Part shown: positions 1 to 5,245 of the stretch, one piece after another
Layout of the letters: the number at the start of each line of letters is the position of its first letter
Position numbering within the stretch: position 1 is the stretch's first letter
Assembly: GCA_900549535.1 (NCBI GenBank)
Contig: UROR01000090.1
Coordinates: 1 to 8,236 of the forward strand
Source: an uncultured Collinsella sp.
GTDB taxonomy: Bacteria > Actinomycetota > Coriobacteriia > Coriobacteriales > Coriobacteriaceae
Direction of reading: 5' to 3'
Length of the DNA stretch: 8,236 nt
The notes under the pieces: generated by a model
Databases searched by the model: none
What the model saw: only the letters and a program-made list of their open reading frames with translations
What the model was told of the DNA's origin: nothing
Made by a program: the position numbers and the translations under genes

Positions 1-17
1 AGGTGCCTTGAAGCGAA

Positions 18-44
18 GCGGCATTGACCTTCTGGTCATGCCGC
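18..44. other. Stem-loop of unknown role beyond the gntR gene
   Basis: The left arm at 18-29 pairs with the right arm at 34-44 around a TTCT loop, with one bulged T, giving about 11 base pairs (GCGGCAT plus GACC against GGTC plus ATGCCGC). Neither side carries a T-run, so intrinsic termination is not supported on either strand. It lies in the spacer past the 3' end of the regulator gene and may be part of a longer intergenic repeat running off the left edge of the window. Pairing is seen directly; any function is unknown. Confidence 0.4.
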
Positions 45-93
45 CGAAGCTGAATGGCAGATTGCCGCTCTGGCGGGTTTGCAGCGTCGAGCC

Positions 94-120
94 GTTGCGC
101 GGTTTGGAAAACCGCGCAAC
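94..120 (-). terminator. Stem-loop just after the gntR stop codon, possible terminator
   Basis: A perfect 12-bp stem (GTTGCGCGGTTT at 94-105 against AAACCGCGCAAC at 109-120) closes a 3-nt loop. It begins 5 nt past the regulator's stop codon. The stem is very stable, but the minus-strand 3' flank (GGCTCGACG) has no T-tract, so this is not a textbook intrinsic terminator. Position and strength favour a 3'-end or mRNA-stabilising structure for the regulator transcript. Because the stem is symmetric it could equally serve a converging transcript from outside the window. Confidence 0.45.
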
Positions 121-125
121 TAGAG

Positions 126-845
126 CTACATGACCATAACGTAGCGCGATCCCACGTAGTACTGCTTGCCCATCAGGACCGGCTCGCCATTGGGACCGGT
201 AAAGCCGGCACGCAGGTTGAGCAGCGGATCGTGCGGAGCAATGCCCAACTCGGCCGCCTGCTCGGTATTGGCACGAACGGCCTCGACTGTGCGGTAGCCA
301 ACCGAGACAATCGGCGTTCCGCCAACACGCTCGACCTCGGCAAAAATCGACTTGTCCTCAAGATCGGCCGTCAACAGCTCACGGTAGGCGTCAAACGGCA
401 CAAAGATGTTCTCCTCAAAGATGGGCTCACCGTCGGCCGTACGCACGCGCTTGATATGCAGCAGCAACGCATCCTTCTGCAGACCAAAGAACTCCATCTC
501 GTTTTGGCGCGCCGGAACGATCTGGCGATCGACCACGTGCGCACCGGCCTTCATGCCGTTGCCGGCACACAGCGCGGTAAACGTCTGCAGCGTCGAGGCG
601 TGGAACTGGCGATTGATGTGCGGGGTGGAAACAAAGGTGCCGCGGCCCTGCTGCTTAACCAGGTAGCCATCGGAGCACAGCTCCTCGACGGCGCGACGCA
701 CCGTAATGCGGCTCACCTCGTACTGCTCGGCTAGCTCAAGCTCGGAAGGAATACGCTCCTTGGGTGCATAAACACCTTTCTCGATCGCGTCCTTGATTTC
801 GTCATAAATCTGCTGGTAAAGCGGTGCATTTTTGGGTGCAGGCAT
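126..845 (-). CDS. GntR-family (HutC/FrlR type) transcriptional regulator with UTRA domain
   Basis: This is a 239-aa cytoplasmic DNA-binding regulator. Residues 7-75 form a winged helix-turn-helix with the GntR signature: PLYQQIYDEIK, then IPSELELAEQYEVSRITVRRA and the wing GYLVKQQGRGTFV. Residues about 90-235 match a UTRA effector-binding domain (RVRTADGEPIFEENIFVP and EPVLMGKQYYVGSRY). HutC-type members normally bind a small ligand, often a sugar phosphate, that changes operator affinity. Length is usual for the family. The start ATG at 845 is preceded only by a weak AAGAG-like site. The upstream region holds a dyad (883-895) also found at the PTS promoter, so I infer autoregulation plus control of the Amadori operon, as FrlR does in other frl systems. 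Family assignment is secure; ligand and target are inferred. Confidence 0.9.
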   Translation of the reverse strand: MPAPKNAPLYQQIYDEIKDAIEKGVYAPKERIPSELELAEQYEVSRITVRRAVEELCSDGYLVKQQGRGTFVSTPHINRQFHASTLQTFTALCAGNGMKAGAHVVDRQIVPARQNEMEFFGLQKDALLLHIKRVRTADGEPIFEENIFVPFDAYRELLTADLEDKSIFAEVERVGGTPIVSVGYRTVEAVRANTEQAAELGIAPHDPLLNLRAGFTGPNGEPVLMGKQYYVGSRYVMVM

Positions 846-882
846 ATCTAATCACTCTTATCAAAATAGCTAAATTTCTAAT

Positions 883-895
883 ACGTATATAACGT
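883..895. promoter_or_regulatory. Candidate operator of the GntR regulator (autoregulatory site)
   Basis: This is a perfect-arm dyad ACGT-ATATA-ACGT in an AT-rich stretch 38 nt upstream of the regulator's start codon. Plus-strand 888-897 (TATAACGTCT) is identical to 7029-7038 at the PTS promoter, where the same ACGT-N5-ACGT spacing recurs. The centre contains TATATA, a plausible -10 element, so bound protein would block transcription of the regulator gene. Dyad and identity are seen directly; binding by this regulator is inferred. Confidence 0.55.
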
Positions 896-933
896 CTAGT
901 TTCATGTTACCTCATATTGATAAAACGATACAC

Positions 934-981
934 CCCACCTACCAAAAAGGGACAGGTTTATTTTGGTAGGTTTTATCTGGG
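934..981. repeat. 48-bp hairpin repeat, copy 1
   Basis: This copy matches 3069-3116 at 47 of 48 positions in the same orientation. It has an internal perfect dyad: ACCTACCAAAA (937-947) against TTTTGGTAGGT (961-971) around a 13-nt loop (AGGGACAGGTTTA). It lies 8 nt beyond the YitT terminator stem and upstream of the regulator gene. There is no reading frame of its own, no transposase and no evident target-site duplication. It resembles a dispersed REP-like or MITE-like intergenic element. Here the stem is fully paired, while copy 2 has one G/T wobble position. Confidence 0.75.
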
Positions 982-989
982 CAAACGAA

Positions 990-1023
990 AGCCCCTCGAA
1001 AGCAGCGAGGCTTTCGAGGGGCT
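990..1023 (-). terminator. Intrinsic-type terminator of the YitT gene
   Basis: A perfect 14-bp stem (AGCCCCTCGAAAGC at 990-1003, GCTTTCGAGGGGCT at 1010-1023) closes a 6-nt loop, 41 nt past the YitT stop codon. On the minus strand the stem is followed by TTCGTTTGCC, a modest T-rich tail. The plus-strand flank has no T-run, so the direction matches the YitT transcript. Efficiency may be less than complete given the short T-tract. Confidence 0.7.
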
Positions 1024-1064
1024 CATACGGAAGGATTACGCCGGGCCGGCATAATACCAACACC

Positions 1065-2072
1065 CTACTTGCCGTCGTCCTGCTGCAGGCTGTCCTGCTC
1101 GCAGAGGCGCGCCTGCCTGCTAGCCATACGTGCGGGCTTGTCGGGATCGGGAACGGCCGTGGGCATGGGCTCGTCGACATGACCGCCCCACCAGCCGCCC
1201 ACAAAGTTGAGCGTGTGGAACACGTTGATCACGGCGTCAGGATCAATGTCGCACACCAGCTTGATAATGTCCTGACTCTCGTAGGTCGAGACAACGGCGT
1301 GCAGCAGGTACATCTTTTCGCGGCTGTATCCGCCGATGACCTCGGCGCAGCTAATGCCGTGCTGAAAATGGTCAACATAGGCGGTCATGACCTCGTCTGC
1401 CTTGCGCGTCGTGATCTGCAGCGTCACGCGGTCGTAGCGACGATAGAAACTGTCGATGGTCTTGGTCGAAATAAACTGGAACACGATGGAGTACGCCGCC
1501 TTGTCCCAGCCAAACATAAAGCCAAAGATCGCCAGGATAAAGCAGTTGAAACCAAAGATGACGCCCCAGATAGTCTTGCCCGTGTGGTTGGAGACCCACA
1601 GCGCGATAAAGTCGGTGCCGCCGGTGGATGCGCCGGACTTGAGCGCGATGGCAGCGCCCAGACCCGAGACCACGCCGCCAAAAATGATGAGCATGATCTT
1701 GTCGCCCAAAAACGGGGAAAAGTGAAAGATGTTGAGGAACAGCGACGAGAGCACGACCTGCATCATCGAGAAGATGACGAAGCGCTTGCTGATGCCGCTC
1801 CAGCATAGGAGCGCCACGGGGATGTTCAGCGCGAGCATACCGAGCGAGATGTCGATGTGAACGCCGCCAAGCGAGGTAACGCGATCGAGCAGGACCGCGA
1901 CGCCGGTAAGACCGCTCGGAAGCAGGTCGGCGGGCCGAATGAACGCCTGAATCAGGAATGTCTGGAGAACAGCCGAAATGGTGACTGCCACAGCGGTGAT
2001 GGCGCGGCGGACGATAGTGAGGCGGCCGAGCACGAGCACGCGGTCCGTGAGCTGATCGATGGCGTTCGCCAC
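1065..2072 (-). CDS. YitT-family membrane protein (YitT/DUF161 plus DUF2179)
   Basis: A 335-aa protein starts at GTG 2072, chosen because AAAGGAG lies 5 nt upstream (2078-2084); farther-upstream starts would run through non-coding sequence. Hydrophobic segments at about 22-45, 52-64, 76-92, 98-116, 126-146 and 168-187 indicate an integral membrane domain. The family's glycine-rich motif is visible as SGASTGGTDFIA (146-157). Residues about 213-295 form the soluble C-terminal DUF2179 domain (RVTLQITTRKADEV, then KMYLLHAVVSTYE and CDIDPDAVINV). A hydrophilic tail of about 40 residues follows. The family is widespread in bacteria and its transport substrate or role is not established. It has its own promoter and terminator, so it looks like a single-gene unit, and nothing ties it to the sugar operon except position. 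Confidence 0.88.
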   Translation of the reverse strand: MANAIDQLTDRVLVLGRLTIVRRAITAVAVTISAVLQTFLIQAFIRPADLLPSGLTGVAVLLDRVTSLGGVHIDISLGMLALNIPVALLCWSGISKRFVIFSMMQVVLSSLFLNIFHFSPFLGDKIMLIIFGGVVSGLGAAIALKSGASTGGTDFIALWVSNHTGKTIWGVIFGFNCFILAIFGFMFGWDKAAYSIVFQFISTKTIDSFYRRYDRVTLQITTRKADEVMTAYVDHFQHGISCAEVIGGYSREKMYLLHAVVSTYESQDIIKLVCDIDPDAVINVFHTLNFVGGWWGGHVDEPMPTAVPDPDKPARMASRQARLCEQDSLQQDDGK

Positions 2073-2117
2073 GTAGGCTCCTTTCGAAGGCAGATATAGT
2101 TGTGGGGCGTGCCCGCG

Positions 2118-2149
2118 ATTGTAGCATGGAGCGAGAAGAGGCGCTTCAA
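2118..2149 (-). promoter_or_regulatory. Probable YitT promoter with extended -10 box
   Basis: The minus strand reads TGC-TACAAT (2126 down to 2118), an extended -10 element one base from TATAAT. TTGAAG (2149-2144) lies upstream, but the 20-nt spacer is longer than ideal. A TGn extension often compensates for a poor -35. Transcription would start near 2111 and give a leader of about 40 nt before the GTG start at 2072. Confidence 0.5.
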
Positions 2150-2211
2150 TTCGCCCTCTCTCGACGACCAAAACGGGACCAGCAACCCCCACGACCAAAG
2201 GCCCAAAGTAC

Positions 2212-2330
2212 AAGTGAGTAGACTTTACGCGACCTGCAGAGCACACCCAAAACCGCCACCCCTGTGACCTGCGGTTTTACTAGAGCGGATGCACTTTGTG
2301 CTCGGCCTGCGCCAAAAAGTCTACTCACTT
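2212..2330. repeat. Nested inverted-repeat element, about 119 bp
   Basis: Terminal 15-bp perfect inverted repeats AAGTGAGTAGACTTT (2212-2226) and AAAGTCTACTCACTT (2316-2330) bound the element. Inside lie a second pair, GAGCACA (2239-2245) and TGTGCTC (2297-2303), and an inner pair, AAAACCGC (2249-2256) and GCGGTTTT (2271-2278). All three pairs nest around one centre, so the whole could fold into a single long interrupted hairpin on either strand. There is no coding content. It could be a MITE-like element, a structured RNA, or a protein-binding palindrome; the sequence alone does not decide. Confidence 0.55.
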
Positions 2331-2336
2331 AGCCCG

Positions 2337-2370
2337 AATCGAAGCCAAACAGATCAAAATCGAAACCAAA
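2337..2370. repeat. Pair of 13-nt direct repeats 21 bp apart
   Basis: AATCGAAGCCAAA (2337-2349) recurs as AATCGAAACCAAA (2358-2370), differing at one base, with a start-to-start distance of 21 bp, or two helical turns. The pair lies between the inverted-repeat element and the 3' end of the HAD gene. No promoter is evident next to it. It could be a chance low-complexity match. Confidence 0.35.
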
Positions 2371-2381
2371 TTGAGCCAGTC

Positions 2382-2419
2382 CACCGCAAAAAACGTTTGA
2401 ACCCGTGCTTCTTGCGGTG
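2382..2419 (-). terminator. Stem-loop after the HAD phosphatase gene, possible terminator
   Basis: An 8-bp stem, CACCGCAA (2382-2389) against TTGCGGTG (2412-2419), encloses a 22-nt loop and begins 8 nt past the phosphatase stop codon. On the minus strand a run of six Ts falls at the loop/3'-arm junction, not after the stem, so it is not a classical terminator. Its position suggests a 3'-end structure; efficiency is uncertain. Confidence 0.35.
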
Positions 2420-2427
2420 AATCGACA

Positions 2428-3057
2428 CTACAAAGCGGCCAAAATGTCGGTCAGATTATCGATAACGACATCGGCTCGCGATTGATCCAGGTTGACGCCC
2501 TCGTGCGGACGCAGTGCCAGGACGCGGGCGCCGGAGCGCTTGCCGGCCTCGATGCCCAAAGGCGAGTCCTCGATAACCAGGCACTCGGCAGGCTCCACCC
2601 CCAGCGCCTCCATGGCACGCAGGTAGATCTCGGGGTCTGGCTTAAACGCACTGCACTCGTGACCGCTGATGGTGTAGTCCAGCACGTCGGCGATACCGGC
2701 GATCTCCACCAGCTCGTCAATGAGCTCGCGATAGGACGAGCTCGCGATGGCGCACTTCACGCCGCGCTCGTGCAGCTCACGCATCACCGGCTCCGTCTGC
2801 TCGTTGAGCAGCTCGGCATACGGAACGGGATGGTCTGGGCTGTAGACCTGCTTGTACTCCACGCGCAGGCGCTCGCGCAGCTCAGCATCGTCGGGCACCA
2901 GCGCCTCCCAAATGGCGGGCTCGTTAGACCCCGAAAGATCGGGGATCTCGTCAAAGTGGAAGCCCTTCTCCTCCATAAACGCCACGCGACGACGGTTGTA
3001 GAACCACTCGGTATCGACCAGCACGCCGTCCATGTCAAACAGCACTGCCTTGATCAT
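2428..3057 (-). CDS. HAD-superfamily phosphatase, beta-phosphoglucomutase-like
   Basis: A 209-aa cytoplasmic hydrolase. All four HAD motifs are present: motif I DMDGVLVD at 8-15 (nucleophile D8, acid/base D10), motif II serine in AIASSS near 106, motif III lysine K139 in FKPDPEIY, and motif IV ED at 163-164 in VIEDSPLGIEAG. Residues about 17-90 form a small helical C1 cap, as in beta-phosphoglucomutase and sugar-phosphate phosphatases. Such enzymes act on phosphorylated sugars or related metabolites with Mg2+; the substrate cannot be read from sequence. The start at 3057 gives an 8-nt gap to GGAGG and the typical MIKAVLFDMDGVL beginning. An in-frame ATG at 3063 almost touches the Shine-Dalgarno site and is less likely. 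It lies between the Amadori operon terminator and YitT. A role clearing phosphosugar by-products is possible but unsupported. Confidence 0.88.
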   Translation of the reverse strand: MIKAVLFDMDGVLVDTEWFYNRRRVAFMEEKGFHFDEIPDLSGSNEPAIWEALVPDDAELRERLRVEYKQVYSPDHPVPYAELLNEQTEPVMRELHERGVKCAIASSSYRELIDELVEIAGIADVLDYTISGHECSAFKPDPEIYLRAMEALGVEPAECLVIEDSPLGIEAGKRSGARVLALRPHEGVNLDQSRADVVIDNLTDILAAL

Positions 3058-3063
3058 ACGCAT

Positions 3064-3071
3064 CTCCTCCC
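3064..3071 (-). promoter_or_regulatory. Ribosome binding site of the HAD gene, abutting a hairpin repeat
   Basis: The minus strand reads GGGAGGAG. Its GGAGG core (3066-3070) lies 8 nt from the ATG at 3057 and almost touches the ATG at 3063, which favours the inner start. The last three bases of the 48-bp repeat (3069-3071) form part of this site, so the repeat hairpin would end directly against the ribosome binding site in mRNA. Confidence 0.65.
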
Positions 3072-3116
3072 ACCTGCCAAAAAGGGACAGGTTTATTTTG
3101 GTAGGTTTTATCTGGG
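3069..3116. repeat. 48-bp hairpin repeat, copy 2
   Basis: This copy matches 934-981 at 47 of 48 positions, in the same orientation. The arms are 3072-3082 and 3096-3106 with a 13-nt loop. The single difference (G at 3076) turns one stem pair into a G/T mismatch; in plus-strand RNA this stays pairable as G-U, in minus-strand RNA it becomes an A/C mismatch. Like copy 1 it lies downstream of a terminator and upstream of the next minus-strand gene, and here it runs into the HAD ribosome binding site. Confidence 0.75.
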
Positions 3117-3151
3117 GTTTTATGACGCGACAGACACGCCCTCCCCAGAGC

Positions 3152-3186
3152 AAAAAAGGGGATGGAGCGCAAACCCCATCCCCTTT
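3152..3186 (-). terminator. Rho-independent terminator of the PTS-deglycase operon
   Basis: An 11-bp stem, AAAGGGGATGG (3155-3165) against CCATCCCCTTT (3176-3186), has a 10-nt loop. On the minus strand the 3' arm continues into a run of six Ts (to 3152). It begins 31 nt after the deglycase stop codon. This is the best-formed terminator in the window and sets the likely end of the operon transcript, separating it from the HAD gene. Confidence 0.85.
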
Positions 3187-3217
3187 CAATCAACCCGTAA
3201 GGTCTACTTACTTGTGA

Positions 3218-4201
3218 TTAGTAGGAAAGCTTCCACATGTAGCGACGCATGGTCAGCGGGTGCTGACGGGCCTCGGCAATCTGGTTGCCGTACTCGCGCA
3301 TAACGGCGAGGTGCAGCAGCGGGTTGAAGTAGGTGATGACGCTCGCGGGCACGGCGTCAGCCAGGCCGTAGTCCTTGGAGTCGATCAGAGCGACCTTGGC
3401 GCCCATGCGCTCAAGGAAGGTGAGGGCGCGGGCGTCCATCGGACGGGTGGCGCCATCGGACATGAAGAAGACGTAGGGCTTACCCTCGGTGGAAACCTCG
3501 AACGGGCCGTGGAAGTACTCGCCGGTGTTGTAGGCGGCGGAGTCGATCCACTGCATCTCGGTGAACAGGAAGGCGGCGTGAGAATAAGCCATCTTCTCGG
3601 AGGCACCGGAAGCCATGAAGTAGATCATCTTGTCGTCCTTGAAGTCCTCGGCGAACTTCTTGGCGAGTTTCTTGCAGTGCTGAGCGGCGTTCTCGCAGAG
3701 ATCGAAGATGTTGGTGAGACCGGTGATCATGTCCTCGTAGTGGTCATAGCCCTCGGTCTGCTGAAGGATCTCAAGAGCAAGAGCGATGGCATAGCCGGGC
3801 TTCTCGCACTTGGCAGCGTAGTTGGCGTGGAAGCCGTGAACGATGACGTGGTCGGCGTCGACGGTCAGAGCGGAGCCAGCCTTGTTGGTGAGGGAGACGA
3901 CCGGGCAGTTGTGCTTCTTGGCGGTCTTGTTGGCCTCGACGGTCTCGGGCGTGGAGCCACCGAGGGAGCAGGTGATCACGAAGGTGTGCTCGTTGACCCA
4001 GGAGGGCGTGTCGTAGTTGAACTCGTTAGCAGTGAAGATCTGAACGTTCAGCTTGTCCGTGTTGTTGGCCAGGAAGTACTTGGCGGGGTACAGGTCGGAC
4101 ATGGAAGCGCCGCAGCCGACGAAGGCGACGCTGTGGATCTCGTGGTTGGACAGGACGTCAGCGACGATCTGCTTAGGGAGGTTAAGGTCGATCTCGTACA
4201 T
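3218..4201 (-). CDS. frlB: FrlB-type SIS-domain deglycase (fructoselysine 6-phosphate deglycase family)
   Basis: A 327-aa cytoplasmic enzyme with two SIS (sugar isomerase) domains, about 10-150 and 170-310. FrlB-type enzymes hydrolyse an Amadori 6-phosphate such as fructoselysine 6-phosphate to glucose 6-phosphate and the free amine. Supporting sequence: VAFVGCGASMSDLYPAKY (25-42), the phosphosugar-binding TCSLGGSTPETV (77-88), EMQWIDSAAYNTGEYFHGPFE (215-235) and the C-terminus HPLTMRRYMWKLSY, which closely resembles remembered Bacillus FrlB sequence. E215 and H231 are 16 residues apart, like the pair I recall as catalytic in the related FraB (E214, H230). Length fits Bacillus FrlB. ATG 4201 is preferred: GAAAGGA (4211-4217) is 9 nt upstream, whereas ATG 4210 directly touches it. 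The PTS upstream supplies phosphorylated substrate. The exact amine (lysine, glucoselysine, other) is not determined. Confidence 0.85.
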   Translation of the reverse strand: MYEIDLNLPKQIVADVLSNHEIHSVAFVGCGASMSDLYPAKYFLANNTDKLNVQIFTANEFNYDTPSWVNEHTFVITCSLGGSTPETVEANKTAKKHNCPVVSLTNKAGSALTVDADHVIVHGFHANYAAKCEKPGYAIALALEILQQTEGYDHYEDMITGLTNIFDLCENAAQHCKKLAKKFAEDFKDDKMIYFMASGASEKMAYSHAAFLFTEMQWIDSAAYNTGEYFHGPFEVSTEGKPYVFFMSDGATRPMDARALTFLERMGAKVALIDSKDYGLADAVPASVITYFNPLLHLAVMREYGNQIAEARQHPLTMRRYMWKLSY

Positions 4202-4293
4202 CTGACACATTCCTTTCGATTTTTGCGGCGCCACATTGCCGGGCGCACGCAGGGTTACCGTGATTTGGACCGAGTCGCCGGCCCGTTGAGGAT

Positions 4294-4319
4294 GTGACAA
4301 AGGGACTGCCCTTTGTCAC
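4294..4319. other. Stem-loop in the IID-deglycase gap (proximal to frlB)
   Basis: A perfect 11-bp stem GTGACAAAGGG (4294-4304) / CCCTTTGTCAC (4309-4319) closes a tetraloop ACTG. The minus-strand 3' flank (ATCCTCAACG) has no T-run, so it is not an evident terminator. In an operon mRNA it could act as an endonuclease barrier or mark a processing point. It may also be a dispersed intergenic element: its AAAGGGAC core recurs in the loop of the 48-bp repeats. Confidence 0.55.
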
Positions 4320-4333
4320 GTATAGGGATGGAA

Positions 4334-4364
4334 GCCTGCCTGGGCTATGGGATGCCAGGCAGGC
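4334..4364 (-). terminator. GC-rich stem-loop after the IID gene, possible attenuator
   Basis: A 10-bp stem GCCTGCCTGG (4334-4343) / CCAGGCAGGC (4355-4364) encloses an 11-nt loop, 34 nt past the IID stop codon. A short palindrome CCCCCGGGGG (4364-4373) adjoins it. The minus-strand 3' flank (TTCCATCCC) is a poor T-tract. Partial termination here would lower deglycase expression relative to the PTS genes; stabilisation of the upstream PTS mRNA is the other simple reading. Only the pairing is certain. Confidence 0.45.
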
Positions 4365-4398
4365 CCCCGGGGGAAAGCGGTTGGACGCTTGGTCGCGA

Positions 4399-5232
4399 CT
4401 AGGCCAGGATGCCGGCCGCGGAGAGGGCGATGCCGCCCACGATGGCGATCACGAGAAGCCAACCGGTGTTGACGTTCTTCTTGATGAGCCAGTACATAAG
4501 GCCGGTGAGGCCAAGGGAGATCATCTGGGGCATCATGCCGTCCAGGATGTCCTGGATCACAACGGTGCCGTCAGCGAACTGCAGCGGGGTGGTGGCGCCG
4601 ATCAGCGTGGCGATCATGCCGCCCACGGACATAAGACCCACGATGCCGCAGACATACATGAGCTTCTCCATGAGGTCGCCGCCCTGAAGCTTGCTCAGGT
4701 ACTCGTGGCCGCCCTGATAGCCCATCTTGGCTGCGAACCAAGTGATCAGCACGGCGGGGACGATGGAGATGAGCATGGCCAGGATCGGGCCCATGATGGA
4801 GCCCTGCTGAGCCAGCTGAACGCCCAGACCAAAGGCGATAACGCGGATGGTGCCCTGGAAGAAGGAGTCACCGATGCCGGAAAGCGGACCCATGAGGGAG
4901 GTCTTGACCGCGTTGATCGAATCGGGATCGAAGTTCTCGGGATCCTTGGCGTACTCCTCCTCCATGGAGGCGGCGAGGCCCAGGATGAAAGCGCTCGTCT
5001 GCGGGGTGCAGTTGTAGAACGCCATGTGACGGTGGTAAGCCTCTTTCTTGGCCTCGAGCTGCTTGGGGTCAGACTCGTCGGGATAGAGGCGGTCGAGCGT
5101 GGGAACCATGCCGTAGAGGAAGCCCATGTTCATCTGACGCTCGTAGTTCCAAGAGGCCTGGATGGCCCAGGAGCGCCAGAAGAACTGGCTGACCTTCTTG
5201 TTCAGGGACACGTCCTTGGTTGCGGTTGCCAT
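4399..5232 (-). CDS. PTS mannose/fructose/sorbose family, IID component
   Basis: A 277-aa membrane subunit that, with IIC, forms the sugar-translocating part of a mannose-type phosphotransferase system. The N-terminal half carries family-typical sequence: FWRSWAIQASWNYERQMNMG (18-37), GMVPTLDRLYPDE (41-53) and NAVKTSLMGPLSGIGDSFFQGT (107-128). Hydrophobic segments at about 131-169, 190-213, 238-250 and 257-276 are membrane-embedded or membrane-spanning. Length is normal. ATG 5232 is chosen because AAGGAGG (5241-5247) lies 8 nt upstream; this site overlaps the IIC stop codon, so translation of the two is probably coupled. A 197-bp gap with two stem-loops separates it from the deglycase. Substrate specificity of this family resides in IIC/IID and cannot be read here directly; the adjacent deglycase argues for an Amadori sugar. 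Confidence 0.93.
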   Translation of the reverse strand: MATATKDVSLNKKVSQFFWRSWAIQASWNYERQMNMGFLYGMVPTLDRLYPDESDPKQLEAKKEAYHRHMAFYNCTPQTSAFILGLAASMEEEYAKDPENFDPDSINAVKTSLMGPLSGIGDSFFQGTIRVIAFGLGVQLAQQGSIMGPILAMLISIVPAVLITWFAAKMGYQGGHEYLSKLQGGDLMEKLMYVCGIVGLMSVGGMIATLIGATTPLQFADGTVVIQDILDGMMPQMISLGLTGLMYWLIKKNVNTGWLLVIAIVGGIALSAAGILA

Positions 5233-5245
5233 AGTGTGTTCCTCC

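Larger units (their letters stand above)
2073..2427. other. 355-bp intergenic region between HAD phosphatase and YitT genes
   Basis: No supported gene lies here. From the YitT side it holds the YitT ribosome binding site (2078-2084) and promoter (2118-2149). Two copies of ACGACCAAA follow (2164-2172 and 2191-2199), then a nested inverted-repeat element (2212-2330), a pair of 13-nt direct repeats (2337-2349, 2358-2370) and a stem-loop next to the HAD stop codon (2382-2419). Short open frames across it lack ribosome binding sites and recognisable protein content. Confidence 0.6.

Noticed and set aside
963..1808. Plus-strand open frame of 281 codons opposite YitT
   Set aside because: It begins inside the 48-bp repeat and passes through the YitT terminator stem; the minus-strand frame has the YitT signature motif.
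2073..2246. 58-residue N-terminal extension of the YitT protein
   Set aside because: It would begin within the inverted-repeat element and pass through the promoter; a good AAAGGAG site precedes the GTG at 2072.
934..3116. CRISPR array or transposon based on the two 48-bp repeats
   Set aside because: Only two copies 2.1 kb apart with genes between them; no regular spacers, no cas genes, no transposase.
3058..3189. 44-residue N-terminal extension of the HAD phosphatase
   Set aside because: It would be translated from the operon terminator and the 48-bp repeat; motif I and the ribosome binding site place the start at 3057.
3260..4297. Plus-strand open frame of 345 codons opposite the deglycase gene
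   Set aside because: It mirrors frlB in the antisense frame and is rich in Gly, Val and Leu with no family resemblance. It stays open because the biased sense codons avoid TTA, CTA and TCA. The minus-strand protein is a clear FrlB relative.
4202..4300. 33-residue N-terminal extension of the deglycase
   Set aside because: It begins in the stem-loop at 4294-4319 and has no family resemblance; GAAAGGA at 4211-4217 and the length of known FrlB proteins support 4201.
4202..4398. Riboswitch ahead of the deglycase gene
   Set aside because: The two stems are simple hairpins with no multi-helix conserved core that I recognise and no terminator/antiterminator pair.
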